Below, piece by piece: positions 7,725 through 18,229 of a DNA stretch of 64,000 nucleotides. The notes under the pieces were generated by a model. It worked only from the letters and a program-made list of their open reading frames with translations, had not been told where the DNA came from and ran no database searches. The DNA is from Streptomyces deccanensis (lineage in GTDB: Bacteria > Actinomycetota > Actinomycetes > Streptomycetales > Streptomycetaceae). Made by a program: the position numbers and the translations under genes. The stretch spans positions 3,472,001 to 3,536,000 of the forward strand of contig NZ_CP092431.1 of NCBI RefSeq assembly GCF_022385335.1, read 5' to 3'. The stretch's first letter is position 1, and each line of letters starts with the position of its first letter.

Positions 7725-7770
7725 AGGTTACCGTCGAGATGTAGGATCGCCGATGCCGTTGACCTCGCGC
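7725..7770. other. right attachment junction of the element in comEA
   Basis: The comEA reading frame follows the family as far as the codons for VNGIGD, then changes to PTSRR and stops at 7728. In intact ComEA proteins this helix-hairpin-helix turn is followed by about a dozen more residues. The crossover therefore lies near 7743-7757. The exact core cannot be set because the left junction is outside the window. Confidence 0.6.
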
Positions 7771-8918
7771 AGCTCGTCCACCGAGCGGAAGCCGCCGTGC
7801 TGGGTGCGGTAGTCGATGATGTGCTGGGCGAGGACGGGGCCCACGCCGGGCAGAGTGTCCAGTTGGTCGGCGGTGGCGGTGTTGAGCGATACGGGGGTCG
7901 TGGGCGCCGAGCCTGCGGCGGCTCCGCCCGCCCCGGCTGCCGCACCGCCACCCCCGCCCGATCCCGCCCCCGGCACCGCGCCCGATCCCGCCCCCGGCAC
8001 CGCGCCCGGTCCGGCCGCCGGCGCCGGGGTGCCGACCAGGACGTGTTCGCCGTCCACGAGGAGCCTGGCGCGGTTGAGCCCGTCGGTGTTCGTTCCCGGT
8101 CGGACCCCGCCCGCCGCCCGCAGCGCGTCGGCGACCCTCGAACCGGCCGGCAACCGTTGGATGCCCGGTCTGCGCACCTTGCCGCCGACGTCCACCACGA
8201 TCAGGGGACCGGCCGAGGACGCCACCGACCCGGGCGGGGCGCCCGACACCGCCGCCGCGCCGCCTCCGGGCGCACCGAACGGTGCCTCCACGCCCCCTGG
8301 TGCCACCGAGGCACCAGGAGCTCCCGCCCGCACCACCTCGGGCGCGCTCACCGGCTGGGTCCGGCCCGCCCAGAAGTGCTGTGCCGCGAACACCGCTGCG
8401 ACGACCAGCACCACGCTCAGCGCGACGACGCTCTTCCGCTCGATGCCGCACCGCACCTGCAACCACAACGGCAACCGCTCCCGCACGGCAGGCCCCACCC
8501 GCTCCCGCCACGCGCGCCCAGCGTCACGACCCGCGTCACGACCAGATTCACGACCGGTGTCACGGCCCGCGTCACGATCGGCGGCTCCGTCGTCGGCGTA
8601 GGAGGCGATCGCCTCGGGGGCACCGCCATCGGAACCCGACGCGGCCCGACCGTCGCCCCCGCCACCGGCCCCGCCGCGAACACCAGCCCGCCCAGGACCC
8701 GGCGGCGGCCCGTGCCCCAACTCCCGGGGCTCCCTGGCCGTTTCGGGAAACAACGCCTCCGTGCGCAGGCGGAGCGCATCCGCCGATGCCTGGTGGCGGC
8801 GGCCCGCCCTGCCCCTCGGCCGCCGAGGGTGGTGGTGCCGGGCGCGCCCGTCGGAGGAAGGGCCCCGGCCGGGGCCGCTGGTGACCGTCGCTGTACGTGA
8901 ACGTGATCGAAGTGCCAT
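7728..8918 (-). CDS. comEA: ComEA-type helix-hairpin-helix DNA-binding protein, 3' end replaced by the element (396 aa)
   Basis: The protein has a long disordered Arg/Gly/Ala-rich start, one membrane helix (VVALSVVLVVAAVFAAQHFW), an SLBB domain (VDVGGKVRRPGIQRLPAGSR onward), a Gly/Ala linker and a C-terminal tandem helix-hairpin-helix (LNTATADQLDTLPGVGPVLA...). ComEA binds DNA at the cell surface and passes it to the ComEC channel. The last helix is cut after GIGD and ends PTSRR from the element, so DNA binding may be weakened. A 24-bp tandem repeat near 7956-8003 encodes GAGSGAVP-like units, and 12-bp repeats near 8522-8580 encode GRDA/GRDT units. The usual downstream comEC must lie left of the element, uncoupled. 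Confidence 0.85.
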   Translation of the reverse strand: MALRSRSRTATVTSGPGRGPSSDGRARHHHPRRPRGRAGRRHQASADALRLRTEALFPETAREPRELGHGPPPGPGRAGVRGGAGGGGDGRAASGSDGGAPEAIASYADDGAADRDAGRDTGRESGRDAGRDAGRAWRERVGPAVRERLPLWLQVRCGIERKSVVALSVVLVVAAVFAAQHFWAGRTQPVSAPEVVRAGAPGASVAPGGVEAPFGAPGGGAAAVSGAPPGSVASSAGPLIVVDVGGKVRRPGIQRLPAGSRVADALRAAGGVRPGTNTDGLNRARLLVDGEHVLVGTPAPAAGPGAVPGAGSGAVPGAGSGGGGGAAAGAGGAAAGSAPTTPVSLNTATADQLDTLPGVGPVLAQHIIDYRTQHGGFRSVDELREVNGIGDPTSRR

Positions 8919-8936
8919 GCGACGAGGATCGGGCAC

Positions 8937-9137
8937 ACCTGACCACTCGCGATGATCTTGCTCAATTCCCGTGGATTACTACCCAGTTGTGGATAACTCC
9001 GTCACCCACACGAGCGACGCGAGCGAACGGCCCCGACACGAGCGACCCCAGTGAACGGGTCCCACACGAGCGACCCCTGCGAACGGACCCCACACACGTC
9101 GACCCAAACAAAACGGATCCGAGCGACCTCGCCCGCC
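8937..9137. other. intergenic region with a DnaA-box-like site and degenerate repeats
   Basis: TTATCCACA (minus strand, 8988-8996) matches the standard DnaA-box sequence, but it is a single site. From about 9005 to 9095 a degenerate 27-29-bp unit containing ACACGAGCGAC and GAACGG is repeated about three times. No gene is seen. The comEA promoter should lie here but has no clear consensus. Confidence 0.4.
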
Positions 9138-9983
9138 TCATCGAGGCGAGACGACCACCCCCAGCAACCCGGGCCCGGTGTGGGCCCCGATCACCGCCCC
9201 GACCTCGCTCACATGCAGATCGGCCAGCCCGGGCACCCGGCCCCGCAACCGCTCCGCGAGCGCGGACGCCCGCTCCGGCGCCGCGAGATGGTGGACGGCG
9301 ATGTCGACCGGCGCCCCGCCCGCCCGCTCGGCGACGATCTCCTCCAGGCGGGCGATCGCCCTAGACGCCGTACGGACCTTCTCCAGCATCTCGATACGGC
9401 CGCCGTCCAGCCGCAGCAGCGGCTTGACCGCCAGCGCGGACCCGAACAGCGCCTGGGCCGCACCGATCCGGCCACCCCGGCGGAGGTAGTCCAGGGTGTC
9501 GACGTAGAAGAACGCGGACGTCCCCGCGGCCCGCTTCTCGGCGGCCGTGACGGCTTCGTCCACCGTGCCGCCCGCCTCCGCGGACTCGGCGGCGGCCAGG
9601 GCGCAGAAGCCGAGGGCCATCGCGACCATCCCGGTGTCCACGACGCGCACCGGCACGGGTGCTTCGCGTGCCGCGAGCACGGCCGCGTCGTACGTGCCCG
9701 AGAACTCGGCGGAGAGGTGGAGGGAGACGATGCCCGTGGCGCCCGACTCCGCGACCCTGCGGTAGGTCTCGGCGAACAGTTCGGGGCTGGGGCGGGAGGT
9801 GGTGACGGACCGTCGTTTCTGCAGTGCCTGGGCCAGGGAGCGGGCCGAGATCTCGGTCCCCTCTTCGAGCGCCTGGTCGCCGAGGACCACGGTCAACGGC
9901 ACCGCGGTGATGCCGTGACGCTCCATCGCCGGCGGCGGCAGGTAGGCCGTTGAATCGGTGACGATCGCGACATGGCGGGACAT
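9138..9983 (-). CDS. DegV family fatty-acid-binding protein (281 aa)
   Basis: The start MSRHVAIVTDSTAYLP, the motif VTTSRPSPELFAETYR (the TSqPsp signature), the SLHLSAEFSGTYDAA segment (SsglSGTyqsA signature) and FYVDTLDYLRRGGRIGAAQA are the hallmarks of DegV. The length is typical. DegV proteins such as FakB bind a fatty acid and present it to a fatty-acid kinase for phosphorylation. No FakA-like kinase is in the window. It is a single-gene unit upstream of comEA. Confidence 0.92.
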   Translation of the reverse strand: MSRHVAIVTDSTAYLPPPAMERHGITAVPLTVVLGDQALEEGTEISARSLAQALQKRRSVTTSRPSPELFAETYRRVAESGATGIVSLHLSAEFSGTYDAAVLAAREAPVPVRVVDTGMVAMALGFCALAAAESAEAGGTVDEAVTAAEKRAAGTSAFFYVDTLDYLRRGGRIGAAQALFGSALAVKPLLRLDGGRIEMLEKVRTASRAIARLEEIVAERAGGAPVDIAVHHLAAPERASALAERLRGRVPGLADLHVSEVGAVIGAHTGPGLLGVVVSPR

Positions 9984-10073
9984 GAGCTGGAGGTTACCCG
10001 CCGAGCCGCGCCGACGGCAGCCCGGCCCCTGTCACCCGCGACCGCGCGGAGCGGGCCGCCCGCGTCGAGTGGC

Positions 10074-10901
10074 TCAAGTGGTGCTCTCCGGGTGGGACTT
10101 CTTCTGCCACGGGTAGGTCGGCCGCGCGCTCGGCGGCGTGATCGCGGGCCTGGGCAGCTCCTGGCCGCCAGAGGCCTCCCCACCACGCGACGCACCCCCA
10201 CCGGCCCCGGCGGCACCGCGCGACGCACCGGACCCGGCGCCGCCCGACGCGCCCGCCCCGGACCCGGCACCGCCCGACTCGGGCGTCTCCTGCCAGGTCT
10301 GCCCGGTGGTGGCGGTCGGCTCCGGCTTCGGTGCCTCGGGCCACACCGCGGCCGGTTCCGTCGTCCAGTGCCGCAACGCGCCCGCCTCGACGTCGATCTG
10401 CGCGCTGAGCGTGTCGAGGTCGTCCTCCGCGAACTTGCGGGCCCGGTCGTGCGCCGCCCAGCGCAGCGAGTCGGCGGACTTGATGATCCGCTCCGTGCGC
10501 TCGCGCAGCGCGGGCAGTCGCTGGGCCAGCTTGGCGCGGTCGGGCTCGGGCTCCAGGCGCCGCAGCTCGTCGTCCAGCTCCCGGCCGTGCTTGCTGAGCT
10601 GCTCGAAGAGAGCCAGGGACTCCTTCAGCGACTCGTCCTCGCCGACCCCCGCCTGCAAGGCCTCCTGGGTGGCTCGCATCGATGTGCGCAACTTCAGCCG
10701 CAGATCGGCCAGTTGCCCCACGGGCCCCGGCTGGGCCAGGCTCCTGGCGCGCAGGGTGGTGTCCTCGACGGTCCGCTTGGCCTGCGTGATCGTACGGTCC
10801 ACGCCGCGCTTGGCCGCGCCGACCGCCTTCACGGTGGCGTACGCGCCCAGCACCACGAACAGCACGAAGAACAGGGCGACGACTGCGATGACGGCTTCCA
10901 C
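10074..10901 (-). CDS. membrane-anchored coiled-coil protein of unknown function (275 aa)
   Basis: The GTG at 10901 is chosen because a strong GGAGGAGG site lies upstream and translation then opens directly with a membrane helix (VVEAVIAVVALFFVLFVVLG). This is followed by about 150 residues of charged coiled coil (for example LFEQLSKHGRELDDELRRLE) and a Gly/Ala/Ser/Pro-rich tail. The helix at the very N-terminus suggests a signal-anchor protein. From memory, orthologues stand next to leuS in other Streptomyces. Function unknown. Confidence 0.7.
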   Translation of the reverse strand: MEAVIAVVALFFVLFVVLGAYATVKAVGAAKRGVDRTITQAKRTVEDTTLRARSLAQPGPVGQLADLRLKLRTSMRATQEALQAGVGEDESLKESLALFEQLSKHGRELDDELRRLEPEPDRAKLAQRLPALRERTERIIKSADSLRWAAHDRARKFAEDDLDTLSAQIDVEAGALRHWTTEPAAVWPEAPKPEPTATTGQTWQETPESGGAGSGAGASGGAGSGASRGAAGAGGGASRGGEASGGQELPRPAITPPSARPTYPWQKKSHPESTT

Positions 10902-10974
10902 GACGCGCTCCTCCTCCGACCGGCACGGGCATGTGCAGCGGCGCTCTTCCACGGTAAACGCAACAGGCAGGCCC

Positions 10975-11000
10975 CAGGTTCCATCGGAACCCGGAACCTG
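10975..11000 (-). terminator. putative terminator of leuS
   Basis: CAGGTTCC (10975-10982) and GGAACCTG (10993-11000) form an 8-bp stem with a 10-base loop downstream of the leuS stop. There is no clear T run. Confidence 0.45.
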
Positions 11001-11083
11001 CCCGTAGGGGACGACCCCGAAGCACCACCGATCGACCGCGCCACGGCTACCGACGGCTACCCCCGGTCACCGAGCGGCCGCAC

Positions 11084-13945
<2,862 letters not shown>

Positions 13946-14000
13946 GATCCTCAAAGCTCCATCGATCGTCTCTGCCAGCGGGCTGTTCGTCCAGGAAACG

Positions 14001-14024
14001 AAAAATCCCCTCGCACAGGAGGGG
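14001..14024 (-). terminator. attenuator terminator in the leuS leader
   Basis: On the minus strand CCCCTC, a short loop and GAGGGG form a stem followed by five T residues (14005-14001), about 55 bases before the leuS start. It is a classic intrinsic terminator within a 5' leader. Confidence 0.75.
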
Positions 14025-14026
14025 AC

Positions 14027-14080
14027 GCCGCGCTGATGCCGACCACGCCGTCAGAGGCGGTCGGGACTGATCAGCGCGGC
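14027..14080 (-). promoter_or_regulatory. leader stem that can compete with the leuS attenuator
   Basis: GCCGCGCTGAT (14027-14037) and ATCAGCGCGGC (14070-14080) are perfect 11-base complements, with an inner CCGACC/GGTCGG pairing. One arm covers the end and stop codon of the leader peptide, so a ribosome stalled on the Leu codons or released at the stop would change this stem and hence terminator folding. Confidence 0.6.
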
Positions 14081-14109
14081 CCGCTAAGCAGAAGGCGTAC
14101 GGCACGCAT
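14071..14109 (-). CDS. leucine-rich leader peptide of leuS (12 aa)
   Basis: The peptide is MRAVRLLLSGPR. Its three consecutive Leu codons are CTT CTG CTT; CTT is rare in GC-rich Streptomyces, so translation should be sensitive to the supply of charged leucyl-tRNA. It is followed by an 11-bp stem and then a terminator with a T run, directly upstream of leuS. A ribosome site is weak, and a TACCCT box just upstream suggests leaderless translation. Ribosome-mediated attenuation of this kind is established for amino-acid genes in Actinobacteria; its action here is inferred from layout. Confidence 0.7.
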   Translation of the reverse strand: MRAVRLLLSGPR

Positions 14110-14349
14110 GCGGTCAGGGTACCGCAGCCCCGATGGACACGGACCCGCAGCGTGTCAGCCACGGAATCCGGCCAAAAAAGTTGAACTTTATTCAAATCTT
14201 ACTTCGCGTAACAGCCGCTAAGGGACATCACAGATGTGAGATTGCCCCTTGATAACAGCGCAATAACTCAAACCTCGTACCGCCCGGTATTGGCACCACT
14301 TACAGTTCGACGACGGGACCGCTTTCCCGAACTGTTCGGAGTTGCCCCC

Positions 14350-15762
14350 ATGAACCCTCGTCGCAGTAACAGCTCGCTGCCCCAGACAGGCCGCTCGGCC
14401 TACGGGATAGCCACGGCTGCCGCTCTGCTGCTGATACCCGTAAGTGTGCTGGTCGGAGGTGACGCGTACCGGGAGTTCCTCGACTTCGGAGCGGGCGTTC
14501 TCTCGCTCGTCTCGCTCACGCTCTCGGTGCTCTGGGGGCTCGTCGCCCAGGACCGGACGCTGCTCACCGTGCGCCAGCGGATCATCGGCCAGGCCGTCCA
14601 CCGGACGACCGCCATCGCCTCGGTCGCGTTCCTCGTGCTGCACGTCTCGGTCAAGCTGGCGCTGAACCACGTCTCCGCGATCGCCCTGTTCCCCTTCGCC
14701 CTCGGCGTGACGGGGTCGGGCGCGCTCATCGGCTTCGGCGCGACCGCCGGCTCCCTGATGATCTTCGTGGCCATCACCGGAGCACTCCGCAGCAACTTCG
14801 CCTCCCCGGCGCCGGTCGCGGCACGCTGGCGCGCGATGCACATGATGGCCTACCCAGCCTGGTGTTTCGCGCTCGTGCACGGACTCTACGCGGGTCGCGA
14901 GGCCAAGCCGATCTTCGTGATCCTCTACTCCGCCGGCCTGATCGCCGTCGCCGCCGCCCTGCTGCTGCGGGCCGCGCCGCGCGAGGTCAAGCGCGAGGTG
15001 GTCGAGCGCGTCGCCGCCATCCTGGGCACCGACGGCCAGCGGCCCCCCGAGGTCGACGAACTCGTGAAGTCCCGTTCGGCCCTGCAGGGCCTGGACGAGA
15101 CCGGCGGACGCCGTGAGGGCGGCCGGCGCGAGGGCGGACAGCGTGACCAGATGCGCGACACCGGCCAGTTCCCGCTGCCCGGTTTCGGCGGCGGGCAGGG
15201 CAACCCCCCGCTGGGCGACCCGCTGGTGCCGCCGCAGCGCGCGGGCGCCTCGGCCGACAGCGGCCCCGGTTTCGCGGCCGCGTACCGCGCCGTGTCGATG
15301 ACCCCGCGCGCCTCGGAGCCCACCGCGCCCTATCTGACCCAGCAGCAGCCGCCGTTGGACATGCAGCCGACGCAGGCCATGCCCCGCATGGACGACGGCT
15401 CGACCACGGGCAGCACCCGCTGGCCGGCGCCCTCCCCGCCGCCGGTCGGCGAGGCGCCCCCGTCGGCGTACGACCCGATGCAGGACACCTTCGCCGGGCA
15501 GCCGTTGGGCGGGCAGTCGTACCAGGGCGGCCAGGCGTATCCGGGCCAGGCGTACCAGGGCGAGACGTACAACACCGGGGCCACCCCCGTGGTCCCCGAA
15601 ACTTCCTACGGAACCGCTGAGACGAACGCCCCCTACGGCACGTACAACCCGAACGACACGTACAACAGCGGTCCCGCCACTGAAACGCTGTCCGGCTACG
15701 AGGACTACAACCAGCCGGGCTCAGGCGAACCCTGGAACGCGCCTTCCGGAGGATTTAAGTGA
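14350..15762 (+). CDS. cytochrome b-like multi-spanning membrane protein with long disordered tail (470 aa)
   Basis: The ATG at 14350 (MNPRRSNSSLPQ) is chosen over an upstream ATG at 14236 because the extra stretch is not protein-like. About six membrane helices follow. Conserved-looking His residues (AVHRTT, LVLHVSVKLALNH, RAMHMMAYPAWCFALVHGLY) are spaced as in di-heme cytochrome b/ferric reductase-like proteins. Residues after about 230 are a soluble Gln/Tyr/Pro/Gly-rich tail with YQGGQAYPGQAYQGETY repeats. The stop overlaps the next start as GTGA, so it is translated together with the NuoF-like partner. It probably passes electrons across or within the membrane; heme binding is inferred. 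Confidence 0.7.
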   Translation: MNPRRSNSSLPQTGRSAYGIATAAALLLIPVSVLVGGDAYREFLDFGAGVLSLVSLTLSVLWGLVAQDRTLLTVRQRIIGQAVHRTTAIASVAFLVLHVSVKLALNHVSAIALFPFALGVTGSGALIGFGATAGSLMIFVAITGALRSNFASPAPVAARWRAMHMMAYPAWCFALVHGLYAGREAKPIFVILYSAGLIAVAAALLLRAAPREVKREVVERVAAILGTDGQRPPEVDELVKSRSALQGLDETGGRREGGRREGGQRDQMRDTGQFPLPGFGGGQGNPPLGDPLVPPQRAGASADSGPGFAAAYRAVSMTPRASEPTAPYLTQQQPPLDMQPTQAMPRMDDGSTTGSTRWPAPSPPPVGEAPPSAYDPMQDTFAGQPLGGQSYQGGQAYPGQAYQGETYNTGATPVVPETSYGTAETNAPYGTYNPNDTYNSGPATETLSGYEDYNQPGSGEPWNAPSGGFK

Positions 15763-17375
15763 ACGAGGCCCTTCCCGACGTCCCCGAAGTCCGAGTGGTG
15801 GGTCTTCCCCAGCTCACCTCGGGCTTCGACCTCGTCGAGAGACTCGACCTCCCCATGCACCTGAAGGTGCACGGTCCGCTCGAACCGATGGGCGGCGAGC
15901 AACTCGCCCAGCTGTCCGAGCGGATCAACCTCAAGGGCAGGGGCGGCGCGGGCTTCCCGTTCCACAAGAAACTGCGCTCGGTAGCCGAGTCGGCGATCAA
16001 GCGCGGCATCCGACCCGTCGTGGTCGTCAACGGCAGCGAGGACGAACCCGCCTGCCGCAAGGACACGGTGCTGATCAACCGTGCCCCGCACCTCATCCTG
16101 GACGGCGCCCTGCTGGTCGCGGAGGCCCTGGGCGCCCGCCAACTGGTCATCGGGGTGACACGTGAATCCACCCAGCGCTCGATGGAGGCCGCCCTCTCCG
16201 AGCGCGGGCTGAGCAACCGGCGCGGCGCCGCCATCCGCGCGAGTGTGCAGCGCAACCCGGTCCGTATGGTCACCGGCGCCGCCGGCTCGCTGATCCGCTC
16301 CATCGACGGCGGCCCGCCGATCCCGCCCGGCCGCAAGACCAGCGCCTCCAAGAGCGGTGTCGGCGGCGCGCCGACGCTGCTGTCCAACGCGGAGACGTTC
16401 GCCCAGCTCGCCATCGGCGCCCGCATCGGCTCCGAGCGGTACGGCAACACCGGCCTGTACGACGAGCCGGGCACCGTCATGCTCACCGTCTCCGGCGCGG
16501 TCGCCCGCCCCATGGTGATCGAGGCGCCCACCGGCGTGCCGCTGCGCTACATCCTCCAGCTCGCCGGCGCGCCGCCGGTCCCGCAGGGCGTCCTGACCGG
16601 CGGCTACCACGGCAAGTGGATCGACGCGGCGACGGTCAACGAGGCGGTCGTCTCCCGCAACTCGCTGGACGCGGTGGGCGGCGCGCTCGGCGCGGGCGCG
16701 ATCCTGCCCATCAGCCAGGAGACCTGCCCGCTCGGCGAGTCGCTGCAGGTCGCCAAGTGGCTCGCCGAGGAGAGCGCGGGCCAGTGCGGCCCCTGCTACC
16801 TCGGGCTGCCCGCCGCCGCGCGCGGCATGGAGGACATCCTCAACGGCGGCGGTCCGGCCGCCCTGGAGGCCCTCAAGCAGGTCGCGAAGAACGTCAAGCG
16901 GCGCGGCGCCTGCTCGCACCCCGACGGCTCCGCGATGTTCCTCGAATCGACCATCAAGGCGTTCACGGACGACCTCGCGGCACACGTCCTGGGCAACGGC
17001 TGCGGCCGGCCCGTGGAGGGCGTGCTGCCGCTCTTCGAGGGCGGCCGCATGCCGACCGGCATCCCGGGCGGCGCGGGCCAGGAGGAGAGCGGCGCGAGCC
17101 GCCAGAAGATCTTCGTCGACTGGACGCTCTGCCGCGGCCACGGCCTGTGCGCCGACATCCTCCCCGAGGTCTTCCAGCTCGGCGCCGACGGTTTCCCCAC
17201 CGTCGCCCAGGCCAAGGTCCCTCAGTACGCCGAGGCGAAGGCCCTGCGCGCGGTGCGTCGCTGCCCCGCGCTCGCCCTGCGCATCGAGGAGGACAACCGC
17301 CTCTCCGCCCCGTCCCGCAACCTCCCGGTCCTCTCCCAGGGCCGCGGCCGCCGGGCCCTGGGCAGCGGTCGCTGA
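15759..17375 (+). CDS. NuoF-like FMN/SLBB/iron-sulfur oxidoreductase with C-terminal ferredoxin domain (538 aa)
   Basis: The GTG start is coupled to the membrane gene. The FMN/NADH site motif GRGGAGFPFHKK is at about residue 60, VVVNGSEDEPACRKD at about 94, an SLBB segment near 235-285, and QCGPCYLG is the first part of the 4Fe-4S cluster motif found in NuoF. The last 90 residues form a small ferredoxin (DWTLCRGHGLCADILPEVF, then RRCPALAL) that could hold a 3Fe-4S or 4Fe-4S cluster. There is no NuoE or NuoG nearby, so it is not complex I. It may feed electrons to the cytochrome b-like partner. Confidence 0.8.
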   Translation: MNEALPDVPEVRVVGLPQLTSGFDLVERLDLPMHLKVHGPLEPMGGEQLAQLSERINLKGRGGAGFPFHKKLRSVAESAIKRGIRPVVVVNGSEDEPACRKDTVLINRAPHLILDGALLVAEALGARQLVIGVTRESTQRSMEAALSERGLSNRRGAAIRASVQRNPVRMVTGAAGSLIRSIDGGPPIPPGRKTSASKSGVGGAPTLLSNAETFAQLAIGARIGSERYGNTGLYDEPGTVMLTVSGAVARPMVIEAPTGVPLRYILQLAGAPPVPQGVLTGGYHGKWIDAATVNEAVVSRNSLDAVGGALGAGAILPISQETCPLGESLQVAKWLAEESAGQCGPCYLGLPAAARGMEDILNGGGPAALEALKQVAKNVKRRGACSHPDGSAMFLESTIKAFTDDLAAHVLGNGCGRPVEGVLPLFEGGRMPTGIPGGAGQEESGASRQKIFVDWTLCRGHGLCADILPEVFQLGADGFPTVAQAKVPQYAEAKALRAVRRCPALALRIEEDNRLSAPSRNLPVLSQGRGRRALGSGR

Positions 17376-17386
17376 CGCACGTACGC

Positions 17387-17424
17387 AAAGGGCGGGCCAC
17401 CCCACTCGGGGTGGCCCGCCCTTT
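17387..17424 (+). terminator. strong hairpin terminator after the NuoF-like gene
   Basis: A perfect 17-bp stem (17387-17403 with 17408-17424) and a 4-base loop lie 12 bases after the stop codon and end in TTT. Confidence 0.85.
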
Positions 17425-17468
17425 CACCGTCCGCGTCCGCCGTCGCCGTCGTCGTCGCCAACAACGCG

Positions 17469-17496
17469 AAGACCCCGTCCACTTGGACGGGGTCTT
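17469..17496. terminator. hairpin downstream of the first tRNA-Ala
   Basis: AAGACCCCGTCC (17469-17480) and GGACGGGGTCTT (17485-17496) pair perfectly across a 4-base loop, 6 bases after the 3' end of the tRNA. Confidence 0.75.
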
Positions 17497-17501
17497 TTCT
17501 G

Positions 17502-17574
17502 TGGAGCTAAGGAGAATTGAACTCCTGACCTCCTGCATGCCATGCAGGCGCTCTACCAACTGAGCTATAGCCCC
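17502..17574 (-). tRNA. tRNA-Ala (anticodon GGC), copy 1
   Basis: A 73-base cloverleaf can be folded. The acceptor arm is GGGGCTA with TAGCTCC and discriminator A, the D arm contains AGCTCAGTTGGTAGAGC, the anticodon arm is CCTGC-ATGGCAT-GCAGG, and the T arm contains GGAGTTCAATTCTCC. The 3' CCA is not encoded. The sequence is identical to the copy at 18456-18528. Confidence 0.97.
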
Positions 17575-17821
17575 TTGCGGTGTTGTCCGCCCGGTTTCCC
17601 TGGCGACGACGCCAACATTACCGGTCCCCCACGCGCACCACCAAATCGTTTCCGTCGGGCGCGAACTATGGGAGGATCAGGGAGCTTTTGCCTGATTTCG
17701 CGGGACCCACCGCTCAGCCTGCGTTCACCGTCCCGTCCCCCGACGGCCGTCACGCGGCCGCTGGGGCGCCCGTGGCGGCCCGGGGACGGGCGACTGCCGG
17801 GGACGGGCGCCGAGTTGACGC
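17575..17821. other. intergenic region without a supported gene
   Basis: This 247-base gap separates the first tRNA from the zinc-ribbon genes. Only short frames are present and no terminator or clear promoter was seen. The tRNA promoter must lie at its left end (minus strand) but has no obvious consensus. Confidence 0.4.
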
Positions 17822-18055
17822 TCAGGCCGTCACGAACGAGTAGAAGCGTTTGAGCGTGCAGTGCTCTTCGAGGAGCCGGCCGTAGATCGGCTCGCCCTCC
17901 AGCTCACGGTACGTCTCGATCGGGTCGCCTTTTATGATCAGCGCCCGGGCGCATTCCTCGCACCAGTACTGGTAGTCGGCGTTGACGGGCTCCATGTCGC
18001 GGACGATGGGGGTGCCGCTGCCGCACCAGTCGCACTTCCTCCTGTGTGCACCCAT
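17822..18055 (-). CDS. small double zinc-knuckle protein (77 aa)
   Basis: The protein holds CDWC near residue 8 and CEEC near residue 32, a C4 zinc-binding arrangement, followed by a helical segment KGDPIETYRELEGEPIYGRL and a basic/aromatic end. It lies 3 bases after the other zinc-ribbon gene, in the same direction, so the two form an operon between the two tRNA-Ala genes. From memory, similar short proteins are widespread in Streptomyces. Function unknown. Confidence 0.7.
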   Translation of the reverse strand: MGAHRRKCDWCGSGTPIVRDMEPVNADYQYWCEECARALIIKGDPIETYRELEGEPIYGRLLEEHCTLKRFYSFVTA

Positions 18056-18058
18056 CGA

Positions 18059-18229
18059 TCAGCTCCAGCTGTGGCCGCAGGCCGTGCACACGTAGGAGAT
18101 CCCTCCGTTGTCACCGAGGACTTGGGCAACGTGGAGCGAGCCGCAGGAAGGGCAGAGGAAGGTGGTCTTGCTCCGCATCACCACCGCTGCGGAAAGGTCG
18201 TGGACCCTCCCGCGGATGCTCGCAGGCAT
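18059..18229 (-). CDS. small zinc-ribbon protein (56 aa)
   Basis: The ATG at 18229 is chosen because GGGAGGGAG lies 6-10 bases before it; the longer frame adds a low-complexity stretch. The C-terminal half has CPSCG and CTACG, 20 residues apart, forming a classic rubredoxin-like zinc ribbon of the kind found in transcription factors and RNA-binding proteins. It is transcribed before the double-knuckle gene at 17822. A role in transcription or translation is possible but unproven. Confidence 0.7.
   Translation of the reverse strand: MPASIRGRVHDLSAAVVMRSKTTFLCPSCGSLHVAQVLGDNGGISYVCTACGHSWS

Noticed and set aside
8522..8580. Short regular repeats that could be taken for a CRISPR array
   Set aside because: The 12-bp units have no spacers, lie in the comEA frame and encode GRDA/GRDT units.
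8988..8996. DnaA box considered as part of the chromosomal origin
   Set aside because: There is only one box and no dnaA, dnaN or rpmH gene nearby.
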